Assembly (NCBI RefSeq): GCF_016097555.1
Contig: NC_054703.1
Coordinates: 2,419,920 to 2,483,919 of the forward strand
Length of the DNA: 64,000 nt
From: Gigantopelta aegis
Lineage: Eukaryota; Mollusca; Gastropoda; Neomphalida; Peltospiridae
Reading direction: 5' to 3'
This document shows, piece by piece, positions 11,680 through 23,177 of the stretch (its first letter is position 1; each line of letters starts with the position of its first letter). The notes under the pieces are model-generated. The model searched no databases and was not told the origin of the DNA. It saw nothing but the letters and a program-made list of their open reading frames with translations. The translations under genes were made by a program, and so were the position numbers.

Positions 11680-12116
11680 ACTGGCGGATCCACAGAGGTC
11701 ACAGTGACCCCGTGAACCGCCCCCCCCCCCCCCCCATCTACGTCCTTTTAATGATGTTTTGTTTATTTTATGTTTCACAATATACAACACTAAACTGTGT
11801 AGCTCGTGTCACCTCTAGCCTTCCCCTTATTGATATATTGTGGTGGAGTGCTAGCGGGGATTGTTTATACTTCGACCGACCGCGCATCAAGCGGACATTT
11901 TTCCCCGCTCCCTATAAGGGGAAGGCTAGAGGTGACTTAAAAACTCGTCTCTGGGTATCTTTATTTCAAACTTTTCAGGGAAGCCCATGCCTCCGAAACT
12001 TCTAACAGATCTCGCTCCCTTTGGGAGCTTCGCTCATTTGCCTTCAACAAAATGAAACTGCCCTATTTGTAATTTTATGACTCCCTACCTTACACAATAT
12101 TGGATCCACCCCTGTC
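11680..12116. mobile_element. hAT-like MITE with an internal hairpin
   Basis: Ends actggcggatccacagagg and ttggatccacccctg resemble the common hAT-type ends of other elements here (22286, 38752). Inside, a 23-bp inverted repeat (11808-11830 against 11914-11936) flanks a loop that contains part of a SINE A head. Confidence 0.45.
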
Positions 12117-12172
12117 GAGCATATAGAACTATTTGTTGGGAGGGGCAGTAAAACACACATGTAAGGTACGCC

Positions 12173-12175
<3 letters not shown>

Positions 12176-12249
<74 letters not shown>
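12176..12249. repeat. (GA)n microsatellite
   Basis: About 36 uninterrupted GA units. A poly-G run (12272-12290) follows. Confidence 0.95.
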
Positions 12250-12251
<2 letters not shown>

Positions 12252-12292
12252 ACTGGTTACTGTCTTAAATATCGGGGGGGGGGGGGGGGGGA

Positions 12293-12360
12293 GGGGGGCT
12301 GGGCGTAGCCCAGTGGTAAGCCGCTTGCTTGATGCGCGGTCGGTTTGGGATCGATCCAAA
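12293..12360 (+). mobile_element. SINE head A fragment
   Basis: The string gggcgtagcccagtggtaag through gggatcgatcc gives the A and B boxes only. The rest of the element is missing. Confidence 0.6.
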
Positions 12361-12579
12361 TTATTACACTCGCGTGTGAGTAGTACTCATTTTACGAAAC
12401 TCGTGTCAGGATTCATGTATACAGTAATCAGGATACAGTAATCCTGGCACTCGTTTCGTAAAATCAATACGACACACAAGTTCGTATAATAATCTCTATG
12501 TATTAACCCGGTTAATAATGGTATGCAAATTTGCAAGGGTAATGTCTTGCTGTGGATGAGTCATTTGTTTACAAGCCAA

Positions 12580-14010
12580 CTGAACTGAACTGAACTGAAC
12601 ATTTATTTCTCTCAGGCCGTAATCCACGGCATATGAGGAACAATATATAATACAACAATTCACACTTTTTAACAAGATGACAGAGTAAAACTATTCACAT
12701 AAGTATATCTACATAAAACGAACATGGGAATATAATTATAAATGTTTGGTTTGGATCGATAATATTTCGGTATATATTGAAGTCTGAATTGGTTAAAATA
12801 TGGGCATGTAAAAATATAATGGAATTCATCTCCGATGTCGTTAGTGTTGCATAAAAAAACACAATCTATCATGTAATGGTTTACGTATCCATCTACCTGT
12901 CTCTATTGGAAGATTGTGGTTTGATACTCTAAAACGTAACAATGGGCACCAATGTTTGTTTTTTTCTAATGAATTTAAATAATTTTCGAATGCTATACTG
13001 CTTTTAAATATTTTGTAACAAGATGCTTTCGATGAAGTGTCAATATGACTGTACCATGTTTGCAAAAATTTATCTATGAGGTTTGTTGAAATAATTTTTT
13101 TCAACAATGAAGCACTATTAATACGCTCTCAATCTGACCACCATATGTATGTACAACCAATATTATCTCAAATTGATTTTATAAAAGCTATCCATTTGTG
13201 ATCATAAAAATGTGTATTATAATCATTCAATAACATTCTGTACACTAATAATGATAGCTTGGACTGCTTCCCAGTAATCATCCTAAACCAAAATCCTATC
13301 ATTCTTATTTTTACTGTTATATCTACCGGGAAGCATCCAAGTTCTCCATACAACATATATAATGGGGTGGATTGTCTAACAGGCAATAATAACTTTAAAT
13401 ATTTGCTATACAATTTTTCTATGCAAGACAGACTTTCAAAACCCCAAATTTCACATCCGTATAAAGCAATAGGTAAAACCATACAATCAAATAATTTAAG
13501 TTGGCATTGAATGGAAAGATGGCAACGTTTTCCTTGTCTAAGTGTAAAATACATAGCTTTTTGAGCTTGTTCATATTGATGTTTTCGAGCATTAGTGAAT
13601 TTATTGGATTTATGAAATATAATTCCAAGATATTTGTATATTTCTACATTATCTAGATTTGTGTTTCCTAAATGGAACCTTTTGGAATAATCTTTTTTAT
13701 TACCACTGAAAATTAGCACTTTTGTTTTTTTACAATTTACATTTAGTTTCCATTTTGTACAATAAGAGTCGAAAATATTTAATAAATTCTGCATGTCGTC
13801 ATAATTTTCGGCAAAGAGCGCTGTGTCATCAGCATATAGTAACACAAAAAGAACAATATTTGTATACAAAGTGGAATCTGTGAATAAGTTATCTATGCGG
13901 ATGCCATTACAATCATTAGTTTTAAACGTATCTAAATCATTGAGAAACATGGAGAATAATAGGGGCGATAAATTTTCTCCCTGTCTAACACCCATGGAAC
14001 ATTGAAAATA
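12580..14010 (-). pseudogene. 5'-truncated non-LTR retrotransposon (LINE), reverse transcriptase to 3' end
   Basis: Minus-strand reading gives MGVRQGENLSPLLFSMFLND, then the catalytic box YADDTALFA, the thumb region (KYLGIIFH), YGCEIWGFE and, after frameshifts near 13110 and 12860, a terminal Cys/His region (CNTNDIGDEFHYIFTC). The upstream reverse transcriptase motifs and the endonuclease are absent, so the copy is truncated. It ends in a (TTCAG)n-like microsatellite (gttcagttcagttcag), as CR1-type elements often do. The clade is not certain. It lies head-to-head with the CRAL-TRIO gene. Confidence 0.8.
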
Positions 14011-14063
14011 ATCTAACCCTGTATACCTGAGCGTAACGTTTTCAAAGATTTAGTTAAAATGCG

Positions 14064-14101
14064 TGACGTCAAAATAATTTGTCCTGCTTGTGATGACGTC
14101 A
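14064..14101. promoter_or_regulatory. two CRE-like palindromes upstream of the CRAL-TRIO gene
   Basis: The 8-bp palindrome TGACGTCA occurs at 14064-14071 and again at 14094-14101, 30 bp apart and about 300 bp before the start codon. This is the consensus site for CREB/ATF factors. A role in this promoter is inference: the transcription start is unknown and a palindromic repeat lies between these sites and the ATG. Confidence 0.3.
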
Positions 14102-14189
14102 TATTACCAATGGCGGGGAATTTAGTATTGTGATTTACTAAAAAAAATATAATTAAAATGTTATTTTAGAAGTTTTATAGTATAAACAG

Positions 14190-14330
14190 AATTCGCTACT
14201 CGTGTTTTTTAATATATAAAATATCAACCTCGTCTAGTTAATCGGTATTTGTCTCGACAGAGCCTCGACAAATACCGATTAACATAGACTCGGTTGATAT
14301 TTTCCATATTAAAAAATACTCATGACGAAT
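14190..14330. repeat. long palindrome just upstream of the CRAL-TRIO start codon
   Basis: Left arm (tactcgtgttttttaatata, aatatcaacctcg, taatcggtatttgtctcga) is matched by a complementary right arm ending ttgatattttccatatt and aaaaaatactcatgacgaa. It is about 140 bp and looks like a palindromic MITE. It ends about 70 bp before the ATG. Confidence 0.7.
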
Positions 14331-14400
14331 CCTATATTTCATATATAATACTAATAGTAATTGTACGTTTGTAATAGTTTGCAGACTGGTTTGATAAAAA

Positions 14401-15736
14401 ATGGCATCTCCTGATTCGGAAACGAACAGCAATGACGTGGCATACACTCCACCAATGATGACTGACGATGAAAAACGCCAGGCTTATCGCCGACTGTTTC
14501 GACCAACCAAAATCGTCGAAACAAAAACCGCCCAGAAAGCGAAAGAAGAACTTCAAGAAACAGAAGGAAAACGGACCGAAGCGTTGAAAGAGCTGCGGAA
14601 ATTGTGCCTGGAAGAAAATCAGTCAGATGAAGGGAAGAAGATTTGTGATGCTTTTTTAAACAAAGACGATACATTTTTACTGAGATTTCTGAGATGTAAG
14701 AAATTTGACGTCAAACGTGCATACAACCAAATGACAGGTAACAATACAAAAGCACCTTCTCTGTTTTACTTTTAGCTTGAGTTTCATTTTAATTGTAACC
14801 GTTATAAACCTGTCGGTGGACCCACTGGGCTATTTCTCGTTACAGCCAGTGCTCCACAACTTGTGTAACAAAGGCCGTGGTATGTACTATCCTGTCTGTG
14901 GGATGGTGCATAAAAATATCCCTTGCTATTAATCGAAACGAGTAGCCCATGAAGTGGCGACAGCTGGTTTTCCCCTCAATATCTGTGTGGACCTTAACCA
15001 TATGTCTTACGCCATATAACCGTAAATAAAGTGTGTTGAGTGCGTCGCTAAATAAAACATTTCCTTCGTTCTTCCTTCCATTATAAACAGAATTCAGCTG
15101 ACATCCAAACAAAACAAACTTTAAAGTTTTGTAAATCTGAACGACAAAACCTTTGTCCGCGGTCAAAACCTTATCTGCACAATGCAGAGTCCAATAGATA
15201 TTTTTCCATTTGTAGCAAGGGATTTTTTCAATGGTGTCGTTAAAACAAAACAAACTTTAACTTGAACAATCGAAATAATGTATTTTAATTGTGCACCACT
15301 CTTTGAGACTTCATACACGTCTGAAATGTGTAGGTTTTGCCAAACAATTCTACGCTTGTAACATGAATGTATGGTCTTCATAATTATTAACAATCCATTT
15401 GACAGTGTGAATGGTTAATTTTGCTAAACAATGTTAATGAGAACACGTCCTTTGTCTCTATAGCCTATTTACTGTTCCGAGAGAAGCACAAAGACGTCAC
15501 CAGTAAACTGCATCTGTCTTCTCTTCGGTTTGCCATCTCCAAAGGATTTCCCGTGATCCTACCAAACAGAGACAAAGAGGTAATAACAGGGCTTCTAGAT
15601 TATGGTAGCCCCACTCCCATGGCTAGTGATATTCAATGTTGGGCTAGTAAATAATACTATTGCCATGCCCGACGGCTAGTGAATGTTTTGTGTCAAATGT
15701 TGCAGTTAAGTCTATTTTATAAAAATAAATATCCTG

Positions 15737-15778
<42 letters not shown>

Positions 15779-16273
15779 TTAGTATTTTTAAGCTCTATCT
15801 CCCTCTTTAGGTGACATATCAGATTATTACTATTATTTAGTAAAATTGTTTTAACTTAAAAGTAAAGTAGGGCTAGTGAATTTTTAATCGTGGCTAGTAA
15901 ATTTTTAAAATCACTGATCCCATGGCTAGTGGATTTAAAAAATATCTAGAAGCCCTGGGTAAATACGTGTAATACTCTAAATTATCATGCAACCATGCTT
16001 TCTGTGACCTGATAACCCCTACATGATAATTCAAAGTTATTATGTCACTGCCTGATAACTTCTCCGTTGCTAGCATGATAACATTGGCGTTGCTATGTGT
16101 TATCAGGTTGCTGAAGCTCGTTGTTATACTGTTATCTAAACCTGGCCAAATAACCACAATATTAAAATGTAGTAACCTGATATTCTATATTTCCAGTGAA
16201 CTTCACATGTACAGTATGTACTTTCATTATTAAGAAAATGTAAAAATAACAACATATTTACGCTGTGAAAACA

Positions 16274-16330
<57 letters not shown>

Positions 16331-17640
16331 GTCAAACCTGTCTTAAGTGGTAACACAAGGGAGTAGATAAAAGTGACCGCTGGCCGCGTTAGACAGGTGA
16401 CCGCTTATTACAGGTGCATTTACATTATAAATCGTTTGGGAGGGAAAACTGTGGCCGCTTAAGGCAGGTGACCGCTGCGTACAGGTGGCCGCTAGGACAG
16501 GTTTGACTGTATATATATATATATATATATATGTTATTACCAGAGTGTTTTTCGGTATCGTCAATATCATATATTAGGAATAAAAATTGCATTATGCGAG
16601 CTTCTGCACGAGGGTAATAATGTCTTTATCATATAATCTCAAGCTTAATACAACGTGTTTTTGTAAACTGTACTTGCAACTTTAATTCCAGTCTGCCATT
16701 ACTAGATATTCAAATGACATAAGAACTTGTGGCGCGGTGCCTTTTTGAATGGATGTCCTTATATCAAAATAAACTAGTGCATAACGGGGTGGGGTGGGGG
16801 GTGGGGTGGGGGGTTCTGAATGCTGGACAGCTTTCAGTGTAACATTGCTATTGAAATGTTTTTATTTGATGACTATGAATGCATACGTCAATTATTGAGT
16901 GTCACCCTAGTACGTTTGCTTAAATGTCAATAAACCTAGTGCCGTGACCTCGATTAATTTACATCTAATTTGTAAAGTTATCAAATTCTTAAAGTATGAA
17001 AAATATCACATACTTTGATTGCACTGGAAATCTAAGATATTATATGATAAATATATATATCAAACGTTTGTGTATAGGAGGCTGATACATATTGCAGTAA
17101 GCTGTAGTCAATCGATGTGTTCTATTTTGTCAATTTAGGAAGACTATACATCCTATTTAATTTGTCTACAGGAAGTAGATGATCCTAGGTTTGGCCTAAA
17201 TAGGACGATACATCCCAGTTTTGTCTATAGGAGATCGACAAGACTTACTTTTGTCTGTAGAAAAACGATACATTCTTCTTTTCTGTGTACTTCCTATTTA
17301 AGTTCGTACATAGAACTTTTACTTTGTTATGGTTTTTTGTTTATTTTGTTGGGGGGTTTTGGGGTGATTTTTTGGGGTTTTTTTTGGGGGGGGTGGGAGT
17401 CCATCTTTAAAAAAAACGTACCTAGAACTGCTTGAATTATGATCACATGTTTTGACAACTGCATAATGAAATTGTTTCACAATTCAGGGTCGAGTTTGGC
17501 TGTTGTTTGATGTTGGATCCTGGGACCATACTGAAATTCCGTTCCCAGAGTTGATGGCGTCATTACTCTACGTAATAGAGACTCTCATAGAAAACGAGGA
17601 AACGCAGGTTTCTGAATGAAATGTTAAAATGTTTTTGGTT

Positions 17641-17738
<98 letters not shown>

Positions 17739-17845
17739 TGTCTATCTGTTTCTCTCTGTCTCTCTCTTTCTTTCTCTATCTCTGTCTGTCTGTCTCTGTC
17801 CGTTTCTCTCTCCCTGTCCCCCCTCTTTCTTTCCGTTTCTCTCCC

Positions 17846-17940
<95 letters not shown>

Positions 17941-20900
17941 ACGAATCTACTGAAGCACATTGATTAATCAATCATCACCTCTTGGATGTAGACATTTGGT
18001 AATTCTAAAACATAGTCTTCATAGCAAGCCCTCTACATTTTTTTCATTTGCACCAATATATCTTTTATATACAATTTCCAGCAGCAGGACGTCACGTACC
18101 ATTGCAATTGATATACCAGTCGTGGGAACTGCTTGTAATAGGTCTGCTTGGGTGGGGGGGGGGGGGTGATTATAGTATCATATCGCTAGAATCCAACGGA
18201 TCATTTTTTTAAAAGGAAAGAAAGAAAGAAATGTTTTATTTAACGACGCACTCAACACATTTTATTTACGGTTATATGGCGTCAGACATATGGTTAAGGA
18301 CCACACAGATTTTGAGAGGAAACCCGCTGTCGCCACTACATGGGCTACTCTTTCCGATTAGCAGCAAGGGATCTTTTATTTGCGCTTCCCACAGGCAGGA
18401 TAGGACAAACCATGGCCTTTGTTGAACCAGTTATGGATCACTGGTCGGTGCAAGTGGTTTACACCTACCCATTGAGCCTTGCGGAGCACACACTCAGGGT
18501 TTGGAGTCGGTATCTGGATTAAAAATCCCATGCCTCGACAAGGATCCGAACCCAGTACCTACCAGCCTGTAGACCGATGGCCTAATCACCACGCCACCGA
18601 GGCCGTTTTTTTTAAAAGGATACATGATAATAGGAACACTAATAGGATAAAATGTATCTTTAAGAAATGACCTGTCTAATACACCCATGGCCGTCTGCTC
18701 CACTCAGGTTTGACTGTGTGTAGACTTATGATTGTGTTTTTTTCTTCAGGTAAACGGATTCGTTCTTCTGGAGACATACGAGAGATACCACATTGACCAG
18801 GCGTTAGCAATGAAACCGGCTGATGTTAAGACCATGATAGATTTGTTGCAGGTACTTACCCTTGTTTGAGGACACCTAATAGCCGATCTCTATTTTTGTG
18901 ATGGGCTGTCGTTAAAGGGACAGACCCTAGTTCTTAAACAATAAGACATATTTTCCAGCTAGACCCTAGTTTCAACCCGTAAAATGGACACTAAGTTTGG
19001 TTAATTTACAAACCTGTAACAAATTTGGATAAAACAGAGTGAAACAAGAGTCTGTGACGTTGAAATACCCTTAAAAATAGACTAAAACGCGATTCCATAA
19101 CAGTTACTTCTCAGACGTATGTGCGTTTTTTTAAATATGAAAAATGCATTTTGTGGTATTAGAAACACCAGGATGACCAGACACACTTTGGTTATACGGA
19201 AATGGATAATCTAAGCAATACAATATAAATAATATTTGATTTTAGTGATCGTAAACGGCTCTAATAGTGAAATATATGCCTTAGTGTTTAAAAACTAGGG
19301 TATGTCCCTTTAAACAGTCATTCATTGTTGCAGGTCACTGGCATAGGAAGCGGGGGGGGGGGGGGGGGGGATGCAGGTTTATACTCAGAAAATTACGAGA
19401 AGATCGTTTCGTTCGATAGTTGCTCACACTGAGTTTAGTTTGGGGTAACCAATTTTTCGTTTGCACATTATATTTAGGATATTATTTACATCGGCCTCGG
19501 TGGCGTCGTGGTTAGGCCATCGGTCTACAGGCTGGTAGGTACTGGGTTCGGATCCCAGTCGAGGCATGGGATTTTTAATCCCGATACCGACTCCAAACCC
19601 TGGGTGAGTGCTCCGCAAGGCTCAATGGGTAGGTGTAAACCACTTGCACCGACCAGTGATCCATAACTGGTTCAACAAAGGCCATGGCTTGTGCTGTCCT
19701 GCCTGTGGGAAACGCAAATAAAAGATCCCTTGCTGCTAATCAGAAAGAGTAGCCCATGTAGTGGCGACAGCGGGTTTCCTCTCAAAATCTGTGTGGTCCT
19801 TAACCATATGTCTGACGCCATATAACCGTAAATAAAATGTGTTGAGTGCGTCGTTAAATAAAACATTTCTTTCTTTTATTTACATGGTCATGGCAGGTTA
19901 TGTAAAACCGAAATGGATTACCTGAATTCGGTAACAAATAAATGGTTTTTCACAGATTTGTTTTTGATTGAGGCCGGATCAGATATTAAGACTACGATAT
20001 ACTGATTGTATATATTGCACCACGACTGGTATATCAAAGGCCGTGGTATGTGCCCTCCTGTCTGTGGGATGGTGCATATAAAAGAAACTCTTGCTATTAA
20101 TGGAAAAATGTAGCGGGTTTCCTTTCTAAGACTATATGTTACAATTACCAAGAGTTCGACATTCAATAGCCGATGATTAATAAATCAATGTGCTCTAGTG
20201 GTGTCGTTAAACAAAACAAAATATATGTATGTATATGCGCACGCACGTACGCGTTTCATTGATACGCACAGACCAACACAACAACAACAAAAACAACAAC
20301 ATACACACACACATCTTGGCAGCGCTTTAATTTATGGCTTGGCCATGCAAGATAACTGACTCTACTAAGATTTATGTAATACAACAGAGTGTTACCATGT
20401 TTATCATATTACCATATAGTATGATTTTTATAGGATATTAAACGAACTTCCATTTCGTATCATGTTTATGTCCCGAGTGAAATAATTTTCAGTTGTCACG
20501 AGCTTTAGTGAGTGACAATGAAAATTATTTCACGAGGGACATAAACATGATACGAAATGGTAGCGAGTTTAATATCCTATTTATTACCCATAATCGTTCT
20601 TAATTTATATGACTCAACTCGTTTGGTTGACGTTTCTGTAAGGTTGTAGTGCGCCAATCTATGACGTCCATTCGTTTGGTTGACGTTCCTGTAAGGTTGT
20701 AGTGCGTCAATCTATGACGTCCATTCGTTTGGTTGACGTTCCTGTAAGGTTGCTGTAAGGTTGTAGTGCGTCAATCTATGACGTCCATTTGTTTGGTTGA
20801 CGTTCCTGTAAGGTTGTAGTGCGTCAATCTATGACGTCACAAAGTGTTACGTCCCACCTGGCGTTTTAGTGGGACATATCACTCTGATATATACCAGAAT

Positions 20901-23075
20901 ATTTTTAACCATATGGGTAATAATTAGAGGATATTTCATGGGGTTTTTTAATTTTTTTTTATCAAATATGATTTATATCTCATCGAGTGAAGTTTGCAAT
21001 CATATCTCACGAGTCACGCTTGCGCGACGAGTGTGATATGATTGCAAACTTCACGATATGAGATATAAATCATATTTGAAAAAAAATATGAAATTTTCTA
21101 TTTATTATATAACTTTTGGCAATTTACCTTTATTTTTAAAATGCTAACAGGAAAATAGTTCCGGCTTTCTTACAGTGAAGATAACATTTTCTACAGTGAC
21201 GATAACACATTTTAGAGTGAAATAGTGAAAATTTCACTCTAAAATGTGTTATCGTCACTGAGTGACTGATAACACTTTTATTTCACTGATATTTAAGATA
21301 TTTCACTAAATGATGTATAATAAATGATATTACCATAGAGTATGAATGTTTATCACTGTTACAGGGCTCATTTCCTGGTCGATTCAAAGTGTTTAACATT
21401 ATTCGTCAGCCGTGGTACTTCAGTACCTTCTGGACGCTCGCAAAACCCTTCCTCAGTTCCAAGATGACATCAAGGGTGAGAATTCTTAGAAACTAAATAC
21501 TAATGTATTATTGCTAATGGTTTTGTCAGATCAGTATTCTGGCTATCAAAACACACACATAGTTGACTATTTTTATTCACATCATAAGTTGTTTGTAATA
21601 CTATAGATCCTGGAATTAATGCGAACATAATATTAATGCGAAAAAAGTTCGTGTTAGTCGCATTATTTTAATATTACGCATTTATTTCTGTTTTGTATAT
21701 TTATTCCACGTTATTAAAAACAAAATACATATCGAAATTCTAATGTAAAACTAAATATAATATAAAACAGAACTGGAAAAGCAATTCATTGTAGGCGAGA
21801 TAGGCTAATTGTCGAATAGTCCAGCACGATATATGTCGTATCACACGCTATGAAAACAAATAAAGATTAAAATTCTAATACATTTATAAAACAACTGTAG
21901 CACCATTCATCGTAAGACGAGACAGACTAACTGTCCAATAGTCCAGCGAGATGCCAGCCACGTGCCAGTATATGGCCAACTTTCGTAAGTTCTGATTCTT
22001 TTTATGTCAATGATCCCACTTCTGACACCAAATTACGATACCTGTGTTGGTAGATATAACTAACAATAAAAACGTGTTACGTTATTTAAAATATACATTG
22101 CATCTCATAAGATTTATATACTTTCATAACAATTAGAGATTTTATTTGGACCAAAAATAATATTATAATAGACTCATAAAACGTAAGATGTGGTGAAAGA
22201 AAATATAACAAAAGTAGTTACACATATTTTACAGATCGACAGAGAATTTTTTTTTTTTTAATTTTTTTATTATTGAAATTAACAGAGGCGAATTTAGGTG
22301 GGGGCAGGGGCCCGCCCGCCCGTCCCCCCCACCCCAAATTTTGCGACAGTTATAATTTTATTATATATTTTTTACGATCCCCTCCAAACCTCCCCCAAAG
22401 TTCCATTGGCATTCCGCCTCATGTCAATGCCCCCCTCCCCCTAAATGGATTTTCTGGATCCGCCACTGACAATGATATAGATGAAACAGCAATAGCTTTC
22501 ATACTTTGTTATGCATTTATGTTGTTGTTGGTTTGCTAGAGTTTTGTTTGTTTGCTTGGGGATTTCTGTCTGTTTGTTGTTTCTTTTTTCCCTTTCATGT
22601 TTTGTTTGTTTTTGTTTTGTTTTGTTTTGTTTTGTTCTTTTGTTGTTGTTGTTTTTTTGTTTTTTGTTTTTTGTCTAGGAAAAGACCATATTATTACTGT
22701 GCCATGATTCGGTTTTTGGGAGTTTTTTTGTTGTTGTAGTTGTTGTTGTTTTAACCTTAGTTGAGTGTAACAATTATTCTGGAATATCGGTTAACAGCCA
22801 TTCGCTTTATTTTATTTTAGATTATGGTTCATGGAAGCGACCTATCAAAGCTCTATGAACAAATGGAACCTGAATGGCTTCCAACAGAGTTCGGAGGAAC
22901 GTCAGAGACGTTTAATACAAACATCATGTTAGAGGAACTGCAGCTGGTTGCAGTTGAAAAAGGGGAGACCATCAACAGTGAAAATGTAACAGGGGAGACA
23001 ATTCTCGAAGGATTACCTAATTCGGTAGACGATCTCAACAGTGCAGCAAATAATATAGAATCGACTGACATGTAG
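14401..23075 (+). CDS. CRAL-TRIO (Sec14-like) lipid-transfer protein, six exons
   Basis: Exons: 14401-14737, 15464-15579, 17488-17607, 18750-18851, 21365-21475, 22821-23075. Every junction is GT/AG. Intron 1 is phase 1 and the others are phase 0, giving 346 residues ending in TAG. The N-terminus (1-85) is charged and probably coiled (KAKEELQETEGKRTEALKEL). The CRAL-TRIO N-terminal helix pair follows (DDTFLLRFLRCKKFDVKRAY, about 87-110). The lipid-binding fold spans about 125-290, with ILPNRDKE, the GRVWLLFDVGSWD strand, VNGFVLLETYERYHIDQAL, FKVFNIIRQPWYFSTFWTL and VHGSDLSKLYEQ...LPTEFGG. The tail is acidic. Family members carry small hydrophobic ligands (tocopherol, retinal) or phosphoinositides between membranes; the ligand cannot be told here. 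Length is closest to clavesin/TTPA-like animal proteins. The ATG is chosen because it opens the exon in frame. Introns are full of MITEs and SINEs but no coding exon is broken. Confidence 0.9.
14808..15080 (+). mobile_element. SINE, tail 1, 5' truncated (intron 1)
   Basis: Starts at cggtggacccactgggc at the end of head A, then core and tail 1. It lies 70 bp into intron 1 of the CRAL-TRIO gene. Confidence 0.75.
15587..15957. mobile_element. hAT-like MITE adjoining a 5' splice site (intron 2)
   Basis: Inverted ends cagggcttctagat and atctagaagccctg enclose 371 bp. The interior carries several ggctagtga repeats and a 36-base poly-C run. Flanks ggtaataa (15579-15586) and ggtaaata (15958-15965) look like a decayed 8-bp target duplication that includes the donor of exon 2. 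A solo piece of the same family lies near 1636-1680. Confidence 0.7.
15739..15774. repeat. poly-C run
   Basis: About 36 consecutive C inside the MITE of intron 2. Confidence 0.95.
16275..16532. mobile_element. MITE (CAGTCAAACCTGT family) between two (TA)n tracts
   Basis: The element runs from 16330 to 16511, with cagtcaaacctgtc at the left and gacaggtttgactg at the right. Its inside has gaccgct/ggccgct repeats. It is flanked by (TA)n on both sides (16275-16321 and 16510-16532), consistent with insertion into TA-rich sequence. Confidence 0.75.
17330..17400. repeat. G/T-rich low-complexity tract
   Basis: Runs of ttttgggg-type sequence in intron 2, 90 bp before exon 3. No gene is seen in the rest of 16540-17480. 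Confidence 0.8.
17646..17938. repeat. (CT)n microsatellite, two blocks
   Basis: Long CT runs at 17646-17730 and 17850-17938 are joined by a degenerate CT-rich middle. It begins about 40 bases after exon 3. ORFs of Leu-Ser or Arg-Glu across it are artefacts. Confidence 0.95.
17945..18140 (-). mobile_element. old SINE, core plus tail 2
   Basis: Diverged tail 2 (agcacattgattaatcaatc) and core (gatataccagtcgtgg) in reverse. Confidence 0.55.
18218..18606 (-). mobile_element. SINE, head B with tail 1 (intron 3)
   Basis: Full length in reverse, ending cgccaccgaggccg. The duplication tttttttaaaagga lies at 18204-18217 and 18607-18620. Confidence 0.85.
18916..19309. mobile_element. TTAA-flanked MITE (AGGGACAGACCCTAG family), copy 1
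   Basis: Ends agggacagaccctagt and ctagggtatgtccct are inverted and flanked by TTAA at 18912-18915 and 19310-19313. It is 394 bp, in intron 4. An inverted copy with the same interior lies at 25320-25691. Confidence 0.8.
19492..19875 (+). mobile_element. SINE, head B with tail 1 (intron 4)
   Basis: Near-consensus, full length. The 10-bp duplication ttatttacat lies at 19482-19491 and 19876-19885. Confidence 0.9.
20016..20218 (+). mobile_element. SINE, core plus tail 2, 5' truncated
   Basis: Begins ccacgactggtatatcaaag and ends with tail 2 (gtggtgtcgttaaacaaaac). Confidence 0.75.
20431..20578. repeat. 148-bp palindrome (intron 4)
   Basis: Arms taggatattaaacga...catttcgtatcatgtttatg and its complement surround a ttgtcacgagctttagtgag centre. 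A degraded piece of the same family lies at 26955-27035. Confidence 0.85.
20608..20845. repeat. tandem repeat, about 57-bp unit, four copies
   Basis: Units run cgtttggttgacgttcctgt, aaggttgtagtgcgtcaatc, tatgacgtccatt. The third copy has an extra internal gttgctgtaag. Each unit carries a TGACGT half-CRE. Confidence 0.85.
20939..21112. repeat. palindromic MITE (intron 4)
   Basis: Arms tcaaatatgatttatatctc and the complement around 21060-21080 enclose a cgagtcacgcttgcgcgac centre. A second copy is at 45029-45230, sharing also the cttttggcaatttaccttta flank. Confidence 0.8.
21155..21330. repeat. hairpin repeat (intron 4), intact relative of the 51655 copy
   Basis: The string cagtgacgataacacatttt is followed by its complement with a short loop. 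The same sequence, lacking one arm, occurs at 51665-51805, where a Tc1 element has inserted. Confidence 0.75.
21715..21960. repeat. diverged direct duplication, period about 130 bp (intron 5)
   Basis: Two blocks start aattctaat and end aatagtccagc, with gcgagata/acgagaca in between. No function is apparent in the rest of 21480-22280. Confidence 0.5.
22286..22470. mobile_element. short hAT-like MITE, intact copy
   Basis: Ends cagaggcgaatttagg and ggatccgccactg are inverted. The interior has tcccccaaagttccattggc. It is the uninterrupted counterpart of the copy split by a Tc1 at 38835-40436. It lies in intron 5. Confidence 0.65.
22530..22760. repeat. G/T-rich (TTTTG)n tract
   Basis: A run of ttttgttttg and gttgttgtt sequence before the acceptor of exon 6. 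It is low complexity. Confidence 0.85.
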
Positions 23076-23119
23076 TGGTGTGAATCTCAAACTCTGTGTA
23101 AAATATGTTGTTATAATTA

Positions 23120-23125
23120 AATAAA
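23120..23125 (+). other. polyadenylation signal of the CRAL-TRIO gene
   Basis: AATAAA lies 45 bases after the stop codon, in AT-rich sequence, on the coding strand of the preceding gene. It would give a very short 3' UTR. A SINE remnant starts about 55 bases further on. Confidence 0.5.
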
Positions 23126-23177
23126 TACAATTTAAAGTGACAGATCCTAGTTTTTGTTTCATTATTAATTAAAAAGT

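Noticed and set aside
14401..14674. Antisense ORFs opposite exon 1 of the CRAL-TRIO gene
   Set aside because: Shadows of the real exon; the plus-strand frame matches the family and splices correctly.
17621..17971. Leu-Ser and Arg-Glu repeat ORFs
   Set aside because: Translations of (CT)n in intron 3.
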